DNA of 64,000 nt from Chlorops oryzae. Its lineage: Eukaryota; Arthropoda; Insecta; Diptera; Chloropidae. Within the stretch, counting starts at the first letter, position 1. The number at the start of each line of letters is the position of its first letter. A model generated the notes under the pieces. That model made no database searches and was not told the origin of the DNA. It saw only the letters and a list, made by a program, of their open reading frames with translations. The translations under genes were made by a program, and so were the position numbers. This document shows, one piece after another, positions 1 to 10,568 of the stretch. The stretch is from NCBI GenBank assembly GCA_020466095.1, contig CM035808.1, positions 41,945,555 through 42,009,554 on the forward strand, given 5' to 3'.

Positions 1-292
1 CTAACATGCTGAAAAATGAGGTCTTTGTTTAAATAGCTTGGTGAATTCGGGCCTTAATATAATATAATTAAGTTTAATGTAATCTAATGTAACACCGTGT
101 TGAAAATTTTGGTTTTGTTGAAGTCTGAAATAAAATCTCAAATGTTATTTTAAAAACATAACTCACAAGAATATGTATAGACATACATACTTTAGGTGTT
201 TTCAATGAGTATAATGAGACTGCAAATCAGGCCATTAAGATAGATAAACTCGAAAAAGTTAAAACTGACTTAAATAGAATAGCAGTGTCGCA
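1..292. other. AT-rich intergenic sequence
   Basis: No coding exon, RNA gene or repeat boundary could be supported here. The sequence is AT-rich with only short open frames. Confidence 0.4.
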
Positions 293-1442
293 CAGTGGTT
301 TAAATGGCATCTGTAGCGCGAATTAAGTCCAAAAATCAAAGTCAGGTTAAGTTATCAAAAACTACCTTATATCAAGGAAAAATATCCAAATGTAAAGGAA
401 TCAGCTGATATTTGTCATTCGAGCTATTTTGGATAGTCGGAAACCCTTTAATTTGCAGCTGTTTTAATAAATTTGTTTGCGCATTTAAAAGCATAGCATT
501 TTGATAGAAAGTTTTGGTGTCAGAAAAAACTATTTGTAGCTTCTATTAAAAAACAAAAGGTATGGAACATCAAAAGAAAGGTAAGCTCTTCATGCTTAAA
601 CCGAAATTGGTTGAAAATAGTCAATGGCTTTTAAATTACGAACCAAAATGCAAGAGCATCTTAGAATGAGCAAGATGAAAAAAGTGATTTGGCTTTCATA
701 AGCTTTTAAAAAAATTGCAAAAGTTTGCAGTTCTTCTAGTCTTTTTTATTCTTAGTATTGATGTATTGGAAATAAAAAACAGTAATTATTTTTTTTTACC
801 GCTTCCGTCGAACGCCTCTTTTTTGGCATTTTCAGATTCAGTTATTTCTCAAATATCCATTCGCGATAAGCTAAATAAGAGCAAATTGAAACTCGATAAC
901 GAAGTAATAATACTACTGAAAGGTCCGCAAATTTCTGCAACCTCGGACTCCGACTCCGAATAACATAAAAAAATGTATTCTGTTCAATAATTTTAAAACT
1001 TAACCTATAAAAAATAGTTTATGTGAAAAAAAGCAATTTTCTTAGCATTATTTTTCTTTGCTAGAAATTACTAGTCATTCCCTATAAGCGATTCGTAAGT
1101 ATATCGTAAATGCTCAAAATCTAGGTGTCTTTCTACTTTTGACGAAAAAAGCGATGGCCACGCCCACTTGCAAATATAATATTGGGATCTTCAAGGTCGT
1201 GTTAGAAACTAAAACTCCTTTTTAAACAATACATAAGAAAATATCGCATCTTAAGTTTTTCGTCACGTTTTTAGAGATCCTGGCCCGACAATTTTGTACC
1301 GGAGATACTTCAATATTAGTTCAATCCTAATGCCACTTCAACTATGAAGTGAAACTTTATTACTCATTCTCATACCAAATTTCGTTAAGCTAGCTCCACG
1401 CCTTCTAATTTATTTGCACTACAGTAACGCTTTGAACCACTG
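293..1442. mobile_element. candidate hAT-like element (low confidence)
   Basis: The left side reads CAGTGGTTTAAA and the right side ends TTTGAACCACTG, so the two edges are inverted repeats of about 14 bp of the CAGTGGTT type common in hAT elements. Possible target duplications (GTGTCGCA and TGTGTCGG) match only with a one-base shift. The interior holds a possible two-exon ORF (562-963) and, at about 1150, a GCCACGCCCACTT stretch of the kind seen in fly repeats. The boundaries are inferred from the termini only. Confidence 0.3.
562..963 (+). CDS. possible small two-exon gene, unrecognised
   Basis: ATG at 562 begins a short exon (562-580) that ends at a GTAAGC donor. A TTTGCAG acceptor at 730 opens a second exon (731-963). 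The phases agree (one base, then two) and give about 83 residues ending in an acidic SATSDSDSE tail. The N-terminus after MEHQKK is hydrophobic (VLLVFFILSIDVL) and could be a signal or anchor segment; the C-terminal half is Lys/Ser-rich. The frame from 715 to 963 is open without splicing but lacks a good ATG. I recognise no family. It lies inside a candidate transposon boundary, so it may be TE-derived or chance. No canonical AATAAA lies close downstream. Confidence 0.3.
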
Positions 1443-1511
1443 TGTGTCGGTTAGAAAGTACTCTTTTTCCTTTAAAACCTTACTATTTTCGCTAACACTT
1501 CATAACAGAAT

Positions 1512-1525
1512 GTAACCATAGCAAC
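1512..1525 (+). promoter_or_regulatory. RFX X-box upstream of Tmem17
   Basis: GTAACCATAGCAAC fits the RFX X-box consensus GTNRCC-N2-RGYAAC at every position and has the usual AT spacer. It ends 40 bp before the Tmem17 ATG, the position typical of ciliary genes driven by Rfx/DAF-19 factors. The match is seen directly; RFX control is inferred from the consensus and the identity of the neighbouring gene. Confidence 0.8.
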
Positions 1526-1565
1526 GGCATATAGGAGTCACTTTGATAAAGGTGTCACTTTTCGA

Positions 1566-2205
1566 ATGAACTCCTTACCACTGCAGTGTTTTGCGATGGA
1601 TACTTTTGATATCAGAGAGATTCCGAACCGTTCCAATCTACCATTGCAAATAACTTTAAAGCTTAATGTATATGTTTTTCTAACCTGGTCTTTGATTTAC
1701 GGCTTCTCTATTTTTTACAAGGTAAATTCTTCTATTCTTTCCCTTTTTTCTTTTTTTGCAGTTTAAAAAAAATTTTTTTTATTGCAAATTTTTAAAGATT
1801 TCCAACTTTTGGAGCATTGAGGGTCTCTTTCTTTTTGGAGTTTATGTGGCAACCAACATATTTGAATGTGTGCGCATATTTGGAGGGTATGCAGGAAATC
1901 TGAAGGCACAGGTATACATTGTAATTATTCATAAAAATAAATCTATGTAAATATATTCATAGCCCATGCATCTGAACCGATTCTTGATTTTGACACCTTT
2001 GATTCTGCTTCCTGCTTTGTTGTTTTTACTGATATCTGCCAAGGATTTTAAATTACTTATTTCATATGTAACGTATTCGTTCTTCGGATTACTATTTTTG
2101 GAGTGTATTTTTGGAATTTTCACATGGCAGAAGCTTTGCGCCTATCAATCACAAATTTATAAACTTAAGCGAGAGATGATCGTCCAGAAAGGAGCACAAC
2201 ACTGA
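1566..2205 (+). CDS. Tmem17: Tmem17-like ciliary transition-zone membrane protein
   Basis: Three exons, 1566-1721, 1762-1911 and 1963-2205, all joined in phase 0 by short GT-AG introns of 40 and 51 bp, give 182 residues (human TMEM17 is about 198). Four hydrophobic segments lie near residues 28-50, 71-90, 108-126 and 133-155. The family signature is the stretch E87 to L99, containing CVRIFGGYAGNL, which matches the conserved EAIRLYLGYVGNL region of TMEM17. The SNLPLQ segment before TM1 also resembles TMEM17 (SSLALQ) more than TMEM216. The family (TMEM17/216/80) works in the MKS module of the ciliary transition zone, gating membrane proteins into cilia. In flies, cilia are confined to sensory neurons and sperm. 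The start is the first ATG after an X-box. TMEM216 or TMEM80 are less likely alternatives. Confidence 0.85.
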
Positions 2206-2235
2206 TAAATGAGAATGAAACTAATATTTTCTTTC

Positions 2236-2241
2236 AATAAA
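2236..2241 (+). terminator. polyadenylation signal of Tmem17
   Basis: AATAAA lies 31 bp after the Tmem17 stop codon, with T/A-rich sequence following. It is a canonical signal at a plausible distance for a short 3' UTR. Confidence 0.65.
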
Positions 2242-2580
2242 TACTTCTAAGTTTTATTTTAAATCTTCACGTCTATATTACGGGGACTGAAAATAACAGT
2301 TTCGATGTTTTTCAAAATTTTAAAAAGCAACACCAACAAATTTTCGCACAAGAAAAAATTTGGTACCATTGTAATCCTCAGGTCATTCTCTATGAGATTC
2401 TTGAATGCCTTTTATTTTTTTTAACTTTTTTCAAAAAAGTCTAATATTAACTAATAAGTAAAGACTTTTATTTTTTCAGTCAAACGATAACTTTTAAACT
2501 GAGACAAATATTTTTTTTGTCAAAAATAAAAGTCTTTGCGAAATTACAATTAAACCATTTATCCAATAGCGACAGTTTTC

Positions 2581-3175
2581 GTATTACAGTAGTCGCCGTC
2601 GACGCAATATTGTCGTCGTCGTCGCTAAATAGCTATTACCATAGTCGCCGCGAGAGTCGCTTCTTGTCGTTTTCTGTCGCTATTTTTTTAGGTGACGACT
2701 AGCAGGCGAGCAGTGCGATAAAAGTAATAAAATGAAAACTAATTTCACTCAATAGTGAGCCAGCTTGAAAAGAACCCAAGTATGGCAAGAGGTTAGCGAA
2801 AACGAACTATTCCTAGCAATTTTAAGGAAGAATGGGAAGTAATTTCGTCAAAAATGAATTCACCTTGTCCTCCCATGCAAACTTAAAATATCCAATCTTT
2901 GTCTTAAAATTCTCCTCTGGTAATAACTTGAATTTCTTTAATTTTTGCTTGAGCTTTCAAAATTTATTTTACTCTTAAAACTATGTCACACAAACAAATT
3001 TTCATAAGATTGGTTCCATTTTCCGAATAAAAAATAAAAGTGCTACCAATTTCATTTAAAATTCGTCGTCGTCGTCTCGAACTAGTACCGTAATAGCTAT
3101 TAAGGGGCGAAGCGACGGCGACGACGACATCGTTGCTAAGTCGTCGACGACGATAGCGGCGACAACCGTAATAGG
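2581..3175. mobile_element. MITE-like element with GTCG-rich inverted ends
   Basis: The left end (from about 2581) reads GTATTACAGTAGTCGCCGTC followed by GTCGTCGTCGTCGC and later AATAGCTATTACC. The right end, read on the minus strand from about 3175, gives CTATTACGGTTGTCGCCGCT followed by GTCGTCGACGAC and later AATAGCTATTACGG. The two ends are imperfect inverted repeats of about 100 bp with CG-rich trinucleotide runs, while the interior is AT-rich. Exact boundaries and a target duplication are not clear. Confidence 0.5.
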
Positions 3176-3179
3176 CCCG

Positions 3180-4311
3180 TATACTTCTAGATGGTATGAA
3201 GTGCGGGGCAAACAATTTTTGTTGTATCACCGAGATATAGGCTTTTAAAAGTTGATGAAACGAAAAATAAAGTTTTTTCATGCCGTTTTTTGAATAAGAA
3301 AAAGTTTTTCTCAAAAATGAAAAGTAGCAGTTTGTATAGGTAGCCTATTGAAATTTTTGATAATGTAAGAAAAATCAAAAACCAAAAAATTTTTTCTGTG
3401 TAAAACTGTATAAGTTTCAAAATGGGATCTATTTTAGTTTAGAAGGTACAGTAATAAGAGTACTTACATATCACACTGAGCGTGGTAATGAGCGCTATTT
3501 GAATTACTTCTATACGAGCGTTGCTTATAAATATAACGGTTTTAATGTTTCAAATCATCATGTTTAACAAGGGTTACAATATGTTTATTAGAAAAAAGTT
3601 TAAAATGGTCGAACAAAACCTTATTTAATAACTACTTATTTGATAATAAATACGTTTGAAGTGTTGGAGCATTTTTAGTAGGACAAATGTACAAAAAAAC
3701 GACCTTAATAAGCTTGGAAAATTTAAACAAACATAAATTATGTACGCCTGAGCTATTTTGAAATGTGTGACAAAGTTTTCTTGCTTTTTAATGGACACTT
3801 GCGCTCCTCAAACAACCTCCACATTAAAAACGTATTTATTTTCAAATTACCATTGCTCATTTGCTTTTCAGAATTATTTATGAATTCGAACGATTTTAAT
3901 AATTTTTTTGATGCACATCAATATTTAATCATATGTAACAAGACGAGCTCTGAGCATTGTTGAGATAGAGTCTCACGGCTAAGGTGAAAAGGTTTCCCCT
4001 ATTGAAAACAAGTGGGACTGATAATGGATGTTTTTTCTGTCAGAGGTAAGATTAGCTCGTAAAATGCAGAAAACTTTTTTATTTCAAAAAACAGTTTTTG
4101 TTAGAGAAATTTTTTATGTGTAGAGATAGGGTTTTGTGACCTTTGCAAAGAAAGGTCCAGCTTTGAATATTAATAAGGTCCTTCTAACATTGCTCATTAA
4201 GATAAGCAGTTCTTAAATTATGGCTATGCGAAAAGTAAAAAGTAAATGTAAACCTCAACTCAACTTTGGGAAGAATTCATTTTGGATTTCTTGCCTAGAA
4301 CAAATCCGCTT
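3180..4311. other. AT-rich intergenic stretch
   Basis: No gene, RNA or clear repeat boundary seen. Open frames are short and have atypical composition. Confidence 0.4.
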
Positions 4312-4319
4312 GTGATAAC

Positions 4320-5876
4320 CAGAGCAGATATTTATATGCCGAAAAATCGCAAATATGGCATAGAATATGCTTAAAAAATTGCAATATATGCTCAAAAAAA
4401 AAAAAATTATGCATGAAAAAAAATTATTTAAAATGAATTATTTTAATTTTTTTTTTAGTTTTTCTCTAGTAACAGCTTAATAGAGTCCGACATAAGCTGT
4501 GAAGCGAAGCCAAAAATTTTGTCATGCACCTTCTGCCCATTACTGAAAGTGGAACTGAAGACCAAAAAATTAAATGTAGAGCAGAGCACATTTTAATTTT
4601 TTTTTTTTTTTTAAATTTATTAACAAAAATCAGTCCATTTATTGTATTAACGCCTAAAACAAAAATAACATTTCATGTTCATAATAGTTAATAAAGAAAA
4701 GAACAAAAAAAAAAAGATTCATGGCCCCAGCCGAAGCAATTTTTATGGTCAATGAATCTGTAAACCGAAACCGAACCTTCAGTCAGACTAAACGCTTTAT
4801 CTTCAATTTCAGAATTGCACAAATAAATTTATTATGGTGCTTAAGATTTTCCATAGTGAATGATCGTCTCTTCTGCGTGTAGACGTTTCCGTACAGAGAG
4901 AAACTCGCTCACCATCAGTTGAGGTTGTTGGATAAAACGCAAACCTTTCCAACATATCTGGCAAAAGCTTTTTGACATACGGGTCGGCAGGTTATTCGGC
5001 TGTATAACAAACATTTAATACCGATTATACTTTTAAAACCTTTGTTTCTTTTCAAAAATTTGTTCAAATTTTTCTTGAAAGGCTTTATTTTCCAATTTAT
5101 TAAGTTTTTGCGTATGCCTTGGACTTTTCGACGGCTTCTCTAAGCTCTAAGCTTTGCGATTGAAGTTTTTTATTGCAAAATCAACCTAAAAGTATACTTG
5201 TAAATATTTTGGATATTTCTTCGTAGGTAAAACCTTAAATTATACTTTTAAGTGTTGACTTTGTATATTTTTATACTCTTCGATCATAAGTTAATTTGAA
5301 AGATACGCATATATTACTACGTTTATACGTTAAACCTTATTCACGAATAATAATATCGCGAATAGTGAAGTCACCGTTTATACGGCAACCGACATTAGTT
5401 GGTATAAGCGTTACCTGACTGCCAAAACGAAATTAAATGGTGGCACACATGAAAAAGATTTGATTTCATAGCATCAGGAATGCTTTTACCAATTATTTTT
5501 TCAAAAGTGAATTTAAGTATTATTCATATGCAGCGGTTGGTTTCCTTTCCGTTCTCCATCTTATTTGTTAGATTTTTGAACTCAAATTAAGAGTGCTGCT
5601 TGATCGTCAAAAAGAGAGATATCAGCGAAAAATGTGGCATCACCTCTCATTTTATCGCGAATAGTCTCACTATTCACGAATAACTTTCGTGATTGGCTAT
5701 TCGTGAATAAGACCGTTTATACGGGAAAATTCGCTATTCGCGATATTCTTATTCGCGAATAAGGCGTCAATAAACGTAGTAATATGCCGCGAACATGCAA
5801 GAAAAATAAAAATATGCTCAAACGTCAAATATGCAAATGCATATGCAAATATGCCTTATGTGCAAATATCCGCTTG
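4320..5876 (-). mobile_element. hAT element copy 1, decayed
   Basis: Starts CAGAGCAGATATTT and ends AAATATCCGCTTG (degenerate inverted end). It is flanked by a perfect 8-bp target duplication GTGATAAC (4312-4319 and 5877-5884). It is homologous to the element at 57769-58882 over both ends. The region at about 4740-5030 corresponds to the transposase C-terminus of copy 2 on the minus strand, but the frame is broken. The ends carry several copies of an ATATGC motif. It contains a nested inverted-repeat insert at 5318-5778. Confidence 0.85.
5318..5778. mobile_element. inverted-repeat MITE inside hAT copy 1
   Basis: The left end reads CTACGTTTATACG, then TTATTCACGAATAA and ATATCGCGAATAG. The right end read inward on the minus strand gives CTACGTTTATTGACG, TTATTCGCGAATAA and ATATCGCGAATAG. 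Both ends then reach CCGTTTATACGG-like sequence. The inverted repeats are about 65 bp. Only the right part survives in hAT copy 2, so the insertion predates spread of the host element or copy 2 was later deleted. Confidence 0.6.
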
Positions 5877-5917
5877 GTGATAACAGTCAGGCAGTTGCAT
5901 TCGATTCTTAGGTATGA

Positions 5918-6404
5918 AATACTTAACATATGTATGTATATAAGAAAGAAAAGAAAGCGAATTAAACGCATTTGGAATGCCTTTAAGTTCCTTCACATAA
6001 ATTTTCATACAAGAACGACCGTCTGAGGGCTGCTAAACGAAAAACGACAATAACATTGCGTATTGCGCAGGGGCGTTATGCTTGCACGAAATCGTCGGAT
6101 TAGTTTTGTTGTTGTCATGTGACTGTTTTTTTTTTAACACTTTGAAATTTAACATCGAAATGTGTAATTTCTTTTACTTATGAATGAATTATTTTTTTCC
6201 AAAGTTAGTGCGCTATATAAATAAATGAATTGATTTGGTGATGTGTGCTTAATTTGAGATATAGATTCAAAAACTGAATATTCGCATTCGCATTCGCATT
6301 CGCGAATATGAGTAGGCATTCGCATTCGCGAATGCTAAAATTTGACATTCGTTACATCACTAATACTTAACATATGTATGTATATAAGAAAGAAAAGAAA
6401 GCGA
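5918..6404. repeat. 43-bp exact direct repeats bracketing 401 bp
   Basis: The sequence starting AATACTTAACATATGTATGT occurs at 5918-5960 and again, identical over 43 bases, at 6362-6404. Just before the second copy is a hAT-like terminus (read on the minus strand TAGTGATGTAACGAATG) preceded by several CATTCGC units. No matching left terminus was found. Confidence 0.6.
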
Positions 6405-6445
6405 TTGCGATTTTTTCTAGAAATATTTCATAATATTTTTAATTT

Positions 6446-6451
6446 TTTATT
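6446..6451 (-). terminator. polyadenylation signal of RfC3
   Basis: On the minus strand AATAAA begins at the base immediately after the RfC3 TGA, so the stop codon and the signal abut. It is the nearest canonical signal; cleavage would leave a very short 3' UTR. Confidence 0.5.
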
Positions 6452-8473
6452 TCAACTCTCCATTGTTACCAAATCGCGGCAAATAAAGAAAGCGCCAATA
6501 AGAGCAGTTGTTTGAGGTCCTTCTGTGCAGCCTTTTGCTAAACGTTCTTCGATGTTCGATAACTTAATAATCAATTTGTTCATGACACTCATCGGTATTT
6601 CCACTATAAATTACAAAAAATTTGTATTAAAGTAAATTTATTTTAATTCGCATTTAGAGACTTACGTCGCATAACCATTAGATGAAGTTCCGTAATAATA
6701 TCTTCTAGAGCTAAACCTTTTAAGGACTTTATTGTTTGTATTTCTAGAAGGGAAGGTATTGAAATTGACTTAAAAAAAAAAAGATTTTCAAATGTTAATC
6801 CAACCATTAAATGCATCTTCAAAGTTTTCTTTTGACATTAAAGCCTGCAATATACGCTCAATATCCGTTCGCAGTGGATGTCCAACACATGTGTAAACGT
6901 TATCCTCGTTGACAGTATCGAAAGCCATAGATGTACTCTGGAGAATATTTAAAACACGTCGCATATCTCCTTTAGATAGAGTCATCAACGCTTTTCTACC
7001 ATCATCCGTAACGTTCAATCTAAAATAATAATATAACAATATAATAACAGAAAATCAAATTGAGAAGGCACTCGAATTTCTACACACTTCTCGGCTTCAA
7101 TGATCTTATCGAGACGCGGCAGAATTTGCTCCGGCTTCAATGGTGCAAAACGGAAACGAGTACAACGGGACTGCAGGGCTGGGATGATCTTGCTAAGATA
7201 ATTGCAAATCACACAGAATCTGACATTTTCCGTGTACTTCTCAATAATGCGACGCAAAGCATTTTGAGCATCATTTGTCATGGCGTCAGCCTCATCAAGT
7301 ATGATCAGTTTGAAGGTCCCAGAAAAAATTGTACGTGTCGAAGCGAAATTCAAAATCTGTCCACGAACAATATTAATTCCTCGATCGTCTGACGCGTTAA
7401 GCTCCAACACCATAGATTTGAATTGTGCCGGAGTGTATAACTGCCTGGCGCAGGCGAGAATAGTACTGGTCTTTCCCGTTCCTGGTGGTCCATAGAATAG
7501 CAAATGTGGCAGTTGCTTCTGTACGACGAAGCGATTGACTGAAATTGGTAAATCAATTTTAAGAAATTTGACCAAAGAGCTTATGGATGTAAGTGAACGG
7601 ATGCGTATTCCTTCCGATGTAATTTCACGTGGTTTCAAGTGGTTACCTAGGGTTACCAGAAGAAGTATTTTGTATAGGTCCGTGTCGAAGTATTTTGATT
7701 TCTATGGTCCTGTTCCATACTAGGCGACAGTCGCCGGAGACACATTTTGTTTTGATGGCGAGGGACGGTCGGAGAAGGGAGAGAACAGCACCCCTCTCTC
7801 TTCCCCGGCCCACCCACGGATTTGACTTTTATCCCATGATAAAAGATAATATATTCCAGTGTGGCAATCAGCGCTTTAAAATAGCTCAACCTCGTGTATT
7901 GGATATAATGTTAAATGAAAATGAGGAGCTCATAAGGCCTCGAAACTTAAATTATTTTCACCAAATCGATGATGTGGCATAGAATACTTGTAATGCTGAT
8001 CGTGGTAATGATCATTAGCGATAAATTAATTCATTAATTAACCCAAATTAACAATTTTAATCTCTTTTTTGTCTTTTCTTCTCAACTTTAAATATAGCTT
8101 ACAGTTGTAAATTGCGATCATAAATACAAAGATTATGAAAAAGAAGAGAAAAAAAAGTTGGCAAAATATGATCAGTGCTTGGCGCTCTGCCATACATCGG
8201 ATTGGCTCCTCATGAACTAACATAAATTGCCATACATCGGATTGGCTCCTCATGAACTAACATAAACTGCCATACATCGGATTGGCTCCTCATGAACTAA
8301 CATAAACTAACATGAATTATAAACAACTTCCACTCAAAAGAGCAGTACCCGAGGAATGAATTTGCTTTATTTTACTTACTCGTGTTTATGATTTCTTCGT
8401 GCGATATGAGATCGTCTAAGGTTGAGGGTCTGTATTTTTCTACCCACGGTACACGGTTGGATAATTCACTCAT
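6452..8473 (-). CDS. RfC3: Replication factor C subunit 3 (human RFC5 orthologue)
   Basis: Five exons on the minus strand: 8473-8380, 7538-7088, 7019-6805, 6743-6666 and 6603-6452. All phases agree; 990 nt encode 329 residues, close to fly RfC3 and human RFC5. The protein is an AAA+ clamp-loader subunit that, with RFC1/2/3/4, opens and loads PCNA onto primed DNA in the nucleus. Visible motifs: the RFC box VPWVEKYRP (residues 8-16), Walker A GPPGTGKT (48-55), Walker B with DEAD (109-116), sensor-1 Asn in CNYLSK (about 144) and the SRC arginine-finger motif (155-157). The C-terminal collar domain is complete to CRDLVTMES. The start at 8473 is the first in-frame ATG; the frame extends upstream only to a TTG. 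The exon 2 donor (AA|GTGTGT) and exon 3 donor (G|GTTGGA) are weak but are the only ones that restore the conserved protein. No damage seen. Confidence 0.95.
7539..8379 (-). other. RfC3 intron 1 with repeat-like content
   Basis: The largest RfC3 intron (841 bp). It holds a GC-richer stretch at about 7690-7830, unlike its surroundings, and an open plus-strand frame ending at 7982 that matches no family I know; it looks like a mobile-element remnant. Three 40-bp tandem units lie near the donor. Confidence 0.5.
8189..8308 (+). repeat. three 40-bp tandem repeats in RfC3 intron 1
   Basis: The unit beginning GCCATACATCGGATTGGCTC is repeated three times with a period of 40 bp and almost no divergence (8189, 8229, 8269), so the array is recent. 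Confidence 0.9.
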
Positions 8474-8991
8474 TTCCTCGGCCTTATTGTTTTCCGAAAA
8501 CAAATGTTTACCAAAAGGCGCGGAAGCGAAATTAGTGATGGCAAAATTAACAGACAATCAGCGTTGCCACTCGCTTCTTTTTTTTTTGCGGCCCTTATGC
8601 TACAGTGTTGCCAAAAAAAAACGGAGCAAAAAGTACACAAAACTGACCCTTTTTTATAGAAAAGGTACGCACATATATATTTTTTTTGAAAAAGAAAAAT
8701 CACAAAAACTAACGTAATTTTTTTATCATGGTAATATATTTATACAAGATGAATTTTTTTTTTTTTTTTTTAGTCAAAGACTAGTTTTGAGTATAAACTT
8801 ATTAAAATACTTTAACGAGCATTCGCTTTAGCGAGGCTCGCATTTAACGAGCATTCAAATTATTTCTATTGAATACTTTATATAACGAGCAAAATGGCAT
8901 ACATTTTTTTTCTGCACTCGGTTTAACGAGCAACATAAAAAATCAGTGAAAAATCATAAAGAGAAACAAAGAGGAATGGAAGAAATACAGC

Positions 8992-9168
8992 CCAATTCTG
9001 AATATTCCCGGGGAATTTACATTTCTCGAGACTAAAATTATCATATTTTAAATAGATAGGGTAAGAAAAATTATGAGGGGATCAAATACCCATTCCCACA
9101 TATTTAAAAAAGATGAAGTTTACTGCCGAGAAAAGTAAATTCCCCGGGAATATTCAGAATCGAGCTGA
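8992..9168. mobile_element. MITE with 32-bp inverted repeats
   Basis: The left end runs AGCCCAATTCTGAATATTCC then CGGGGAATTTAC. The right end is its near-exact reverse complement (AGCTCGATTCTGAATATTCC on the minus strand). The element is about 177 bp with no coding capacity. Confidence 0.75.
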
Positions 9169-9368
9169 TCGTTAGCCCAGTTTCTAATTTTAACCTTTAA
9201 CAATCAAAGAAAAACTGAAATCGATAGTCCTGCAACTCTAATGGGGAGTTGAGCGAAATAGTACGCAAATCGACCAAAATTAATTTGGTACATAAAAAGT
9301 ACTCAGGTGATTGAAAAAGTACGCAATGCGTACTAAAGTACACAAAACGGCAACACTGTTATGCTATG

Positions 9369-9893
9369 TTCAGACGGCAATACGAATTACGTGATTCGCC
9401 CCTTGAATTAAGATCGCAAATACCCCGTTCAGACGAGATTCGTAATTCATTTTTCATGTTTTGTGTAAAAAGCAACATCCCAGCCGGAAATTTCAAGAAC
9501 ACCGCACTTTGCCGAAGTAGTGAAACTGTCTAAACTCAAGTAAACAATTCTTTTACAAATTAAAATTTCATTTAAAGAAGGGTCTGTTGTAGCCAGTTTT
9601 TGTTTCCATGATATTTTTACAATAAGGTCATTGGTAAGAGCACGAATTTGTCTCTTTTGTCATGCATGCGATAAATTCCAGCTGGAAGTTTGGTTATTCT
9701 TTCTCCTTCTTTCTCTGTTTTCGATAAATTTCGATAAAAATTAAGAAAGTCACCGATTTTGACACAATCCGGATCATAATTCAAAGTGGATTACGTTCGA
9801 ATGAGGTAGTTCAGCTTGTCGCGAATTACCGTGATTCGGCTGTGAATTACGAATGAGGGGCGAATTACGTAATTCATGGTGCCGTCTGAACAT
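9369..9893. mobile_element. MITE with TGTTCAGACGGCA inverted ends
   Basis: TGTTCAGACGGCA at the left is mirrored by TGCCGTCTGAACA at the right. Inside both ends are AATTACG and GAATTACGTAATTC-like repeats in inverted orientation. It is about 525 bp and non-coding. A CCCAGCCGGAAATTTC motif also found in other repeats of this window lies at about 9479. Confidence 0.7.
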
Positions 9894-10319
9894 GACATTA
9901 CACCATCACGCTTACTTACATTCATGCGCAAAGTGACTGAAAAGTTGACCATGTAAAGGAAAAAAAAAAAAAATTCATGTATGACACGCAAAAACGCAAA
10001 GAAATTGTTTTTGGAGTTTCATTGCATATGCAAATGGTTGCAGCTAAGCATGAACGTGTAAAGGCCGCTTTTCGTATCCATATAAGTATTAAATCGGTAT
10101 ACGTACTCAGCTGGAAAATATCGAATTCATAAAATAATCATTAATGCAGAAGTACTGACGGTTACATTTTCAAAGAAATCAACTGGTGCTTCTTCAAATG
10201 ATCTTCTAGTAAAAATATTATGGGAATATGAGCTCGCTACAACATACTCTTCTCCAAACGAAATTTTCATTTGAAAGGGTATTTTTGTTGTATATTTTCA
10301 AGATATCTTCTACGATATA

Positions 10320-10568
10320 TCGAGCCCTAACCGCCAAATTGACGTAAGTGACAAAAAACAAATTTTACAGGAGAGCGTTTTTTCTGAACTTGTTTGCATT
10401 GACTGGCATGCAAATTATAAAACTTGTAGTGCAATATCTCCGTTAATATTGAGCATATCTTCGTAATATTTTACTAGGTGATGAGTTTCAGGAATTAGAA
10501 CATATTTTAATCAAAAAGTCAATTTCGGAAAAAATGTCACTTACGTCAATTTGGCGGTTATGGCTCGA
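10320..10568. mobile_element. MITE flanked by TA
   Basis: The left end TCGAGCCCTAACCGCCAAAT continues TGACGTAAGTGAC and is mirrored at the right (GTCACTTACGTCA ... GGCGGTTATGGCTCGA), with about 33 bp and one mismatch. TA lies on both sides, fitting a TA target duplication. 249 bp, non-coding. Confidence 0.75.

Noticed and set aside
7015..7088. Longer RfC3 exon 2 reading into [10 protein letters not shown]
   Set aside because: That continuation is intron. Only the donor after 7088 gives a phase-compatible join to exon 3 and restores the conserved EKLNVTDDG.
8374..8557. Upstream extension of RfC3 to 8557
   Set aside because: The frame is open but begins with TTG; the first ATG in frame is 8473, which gives the expected short N-terminus before VPWVEKYRP.
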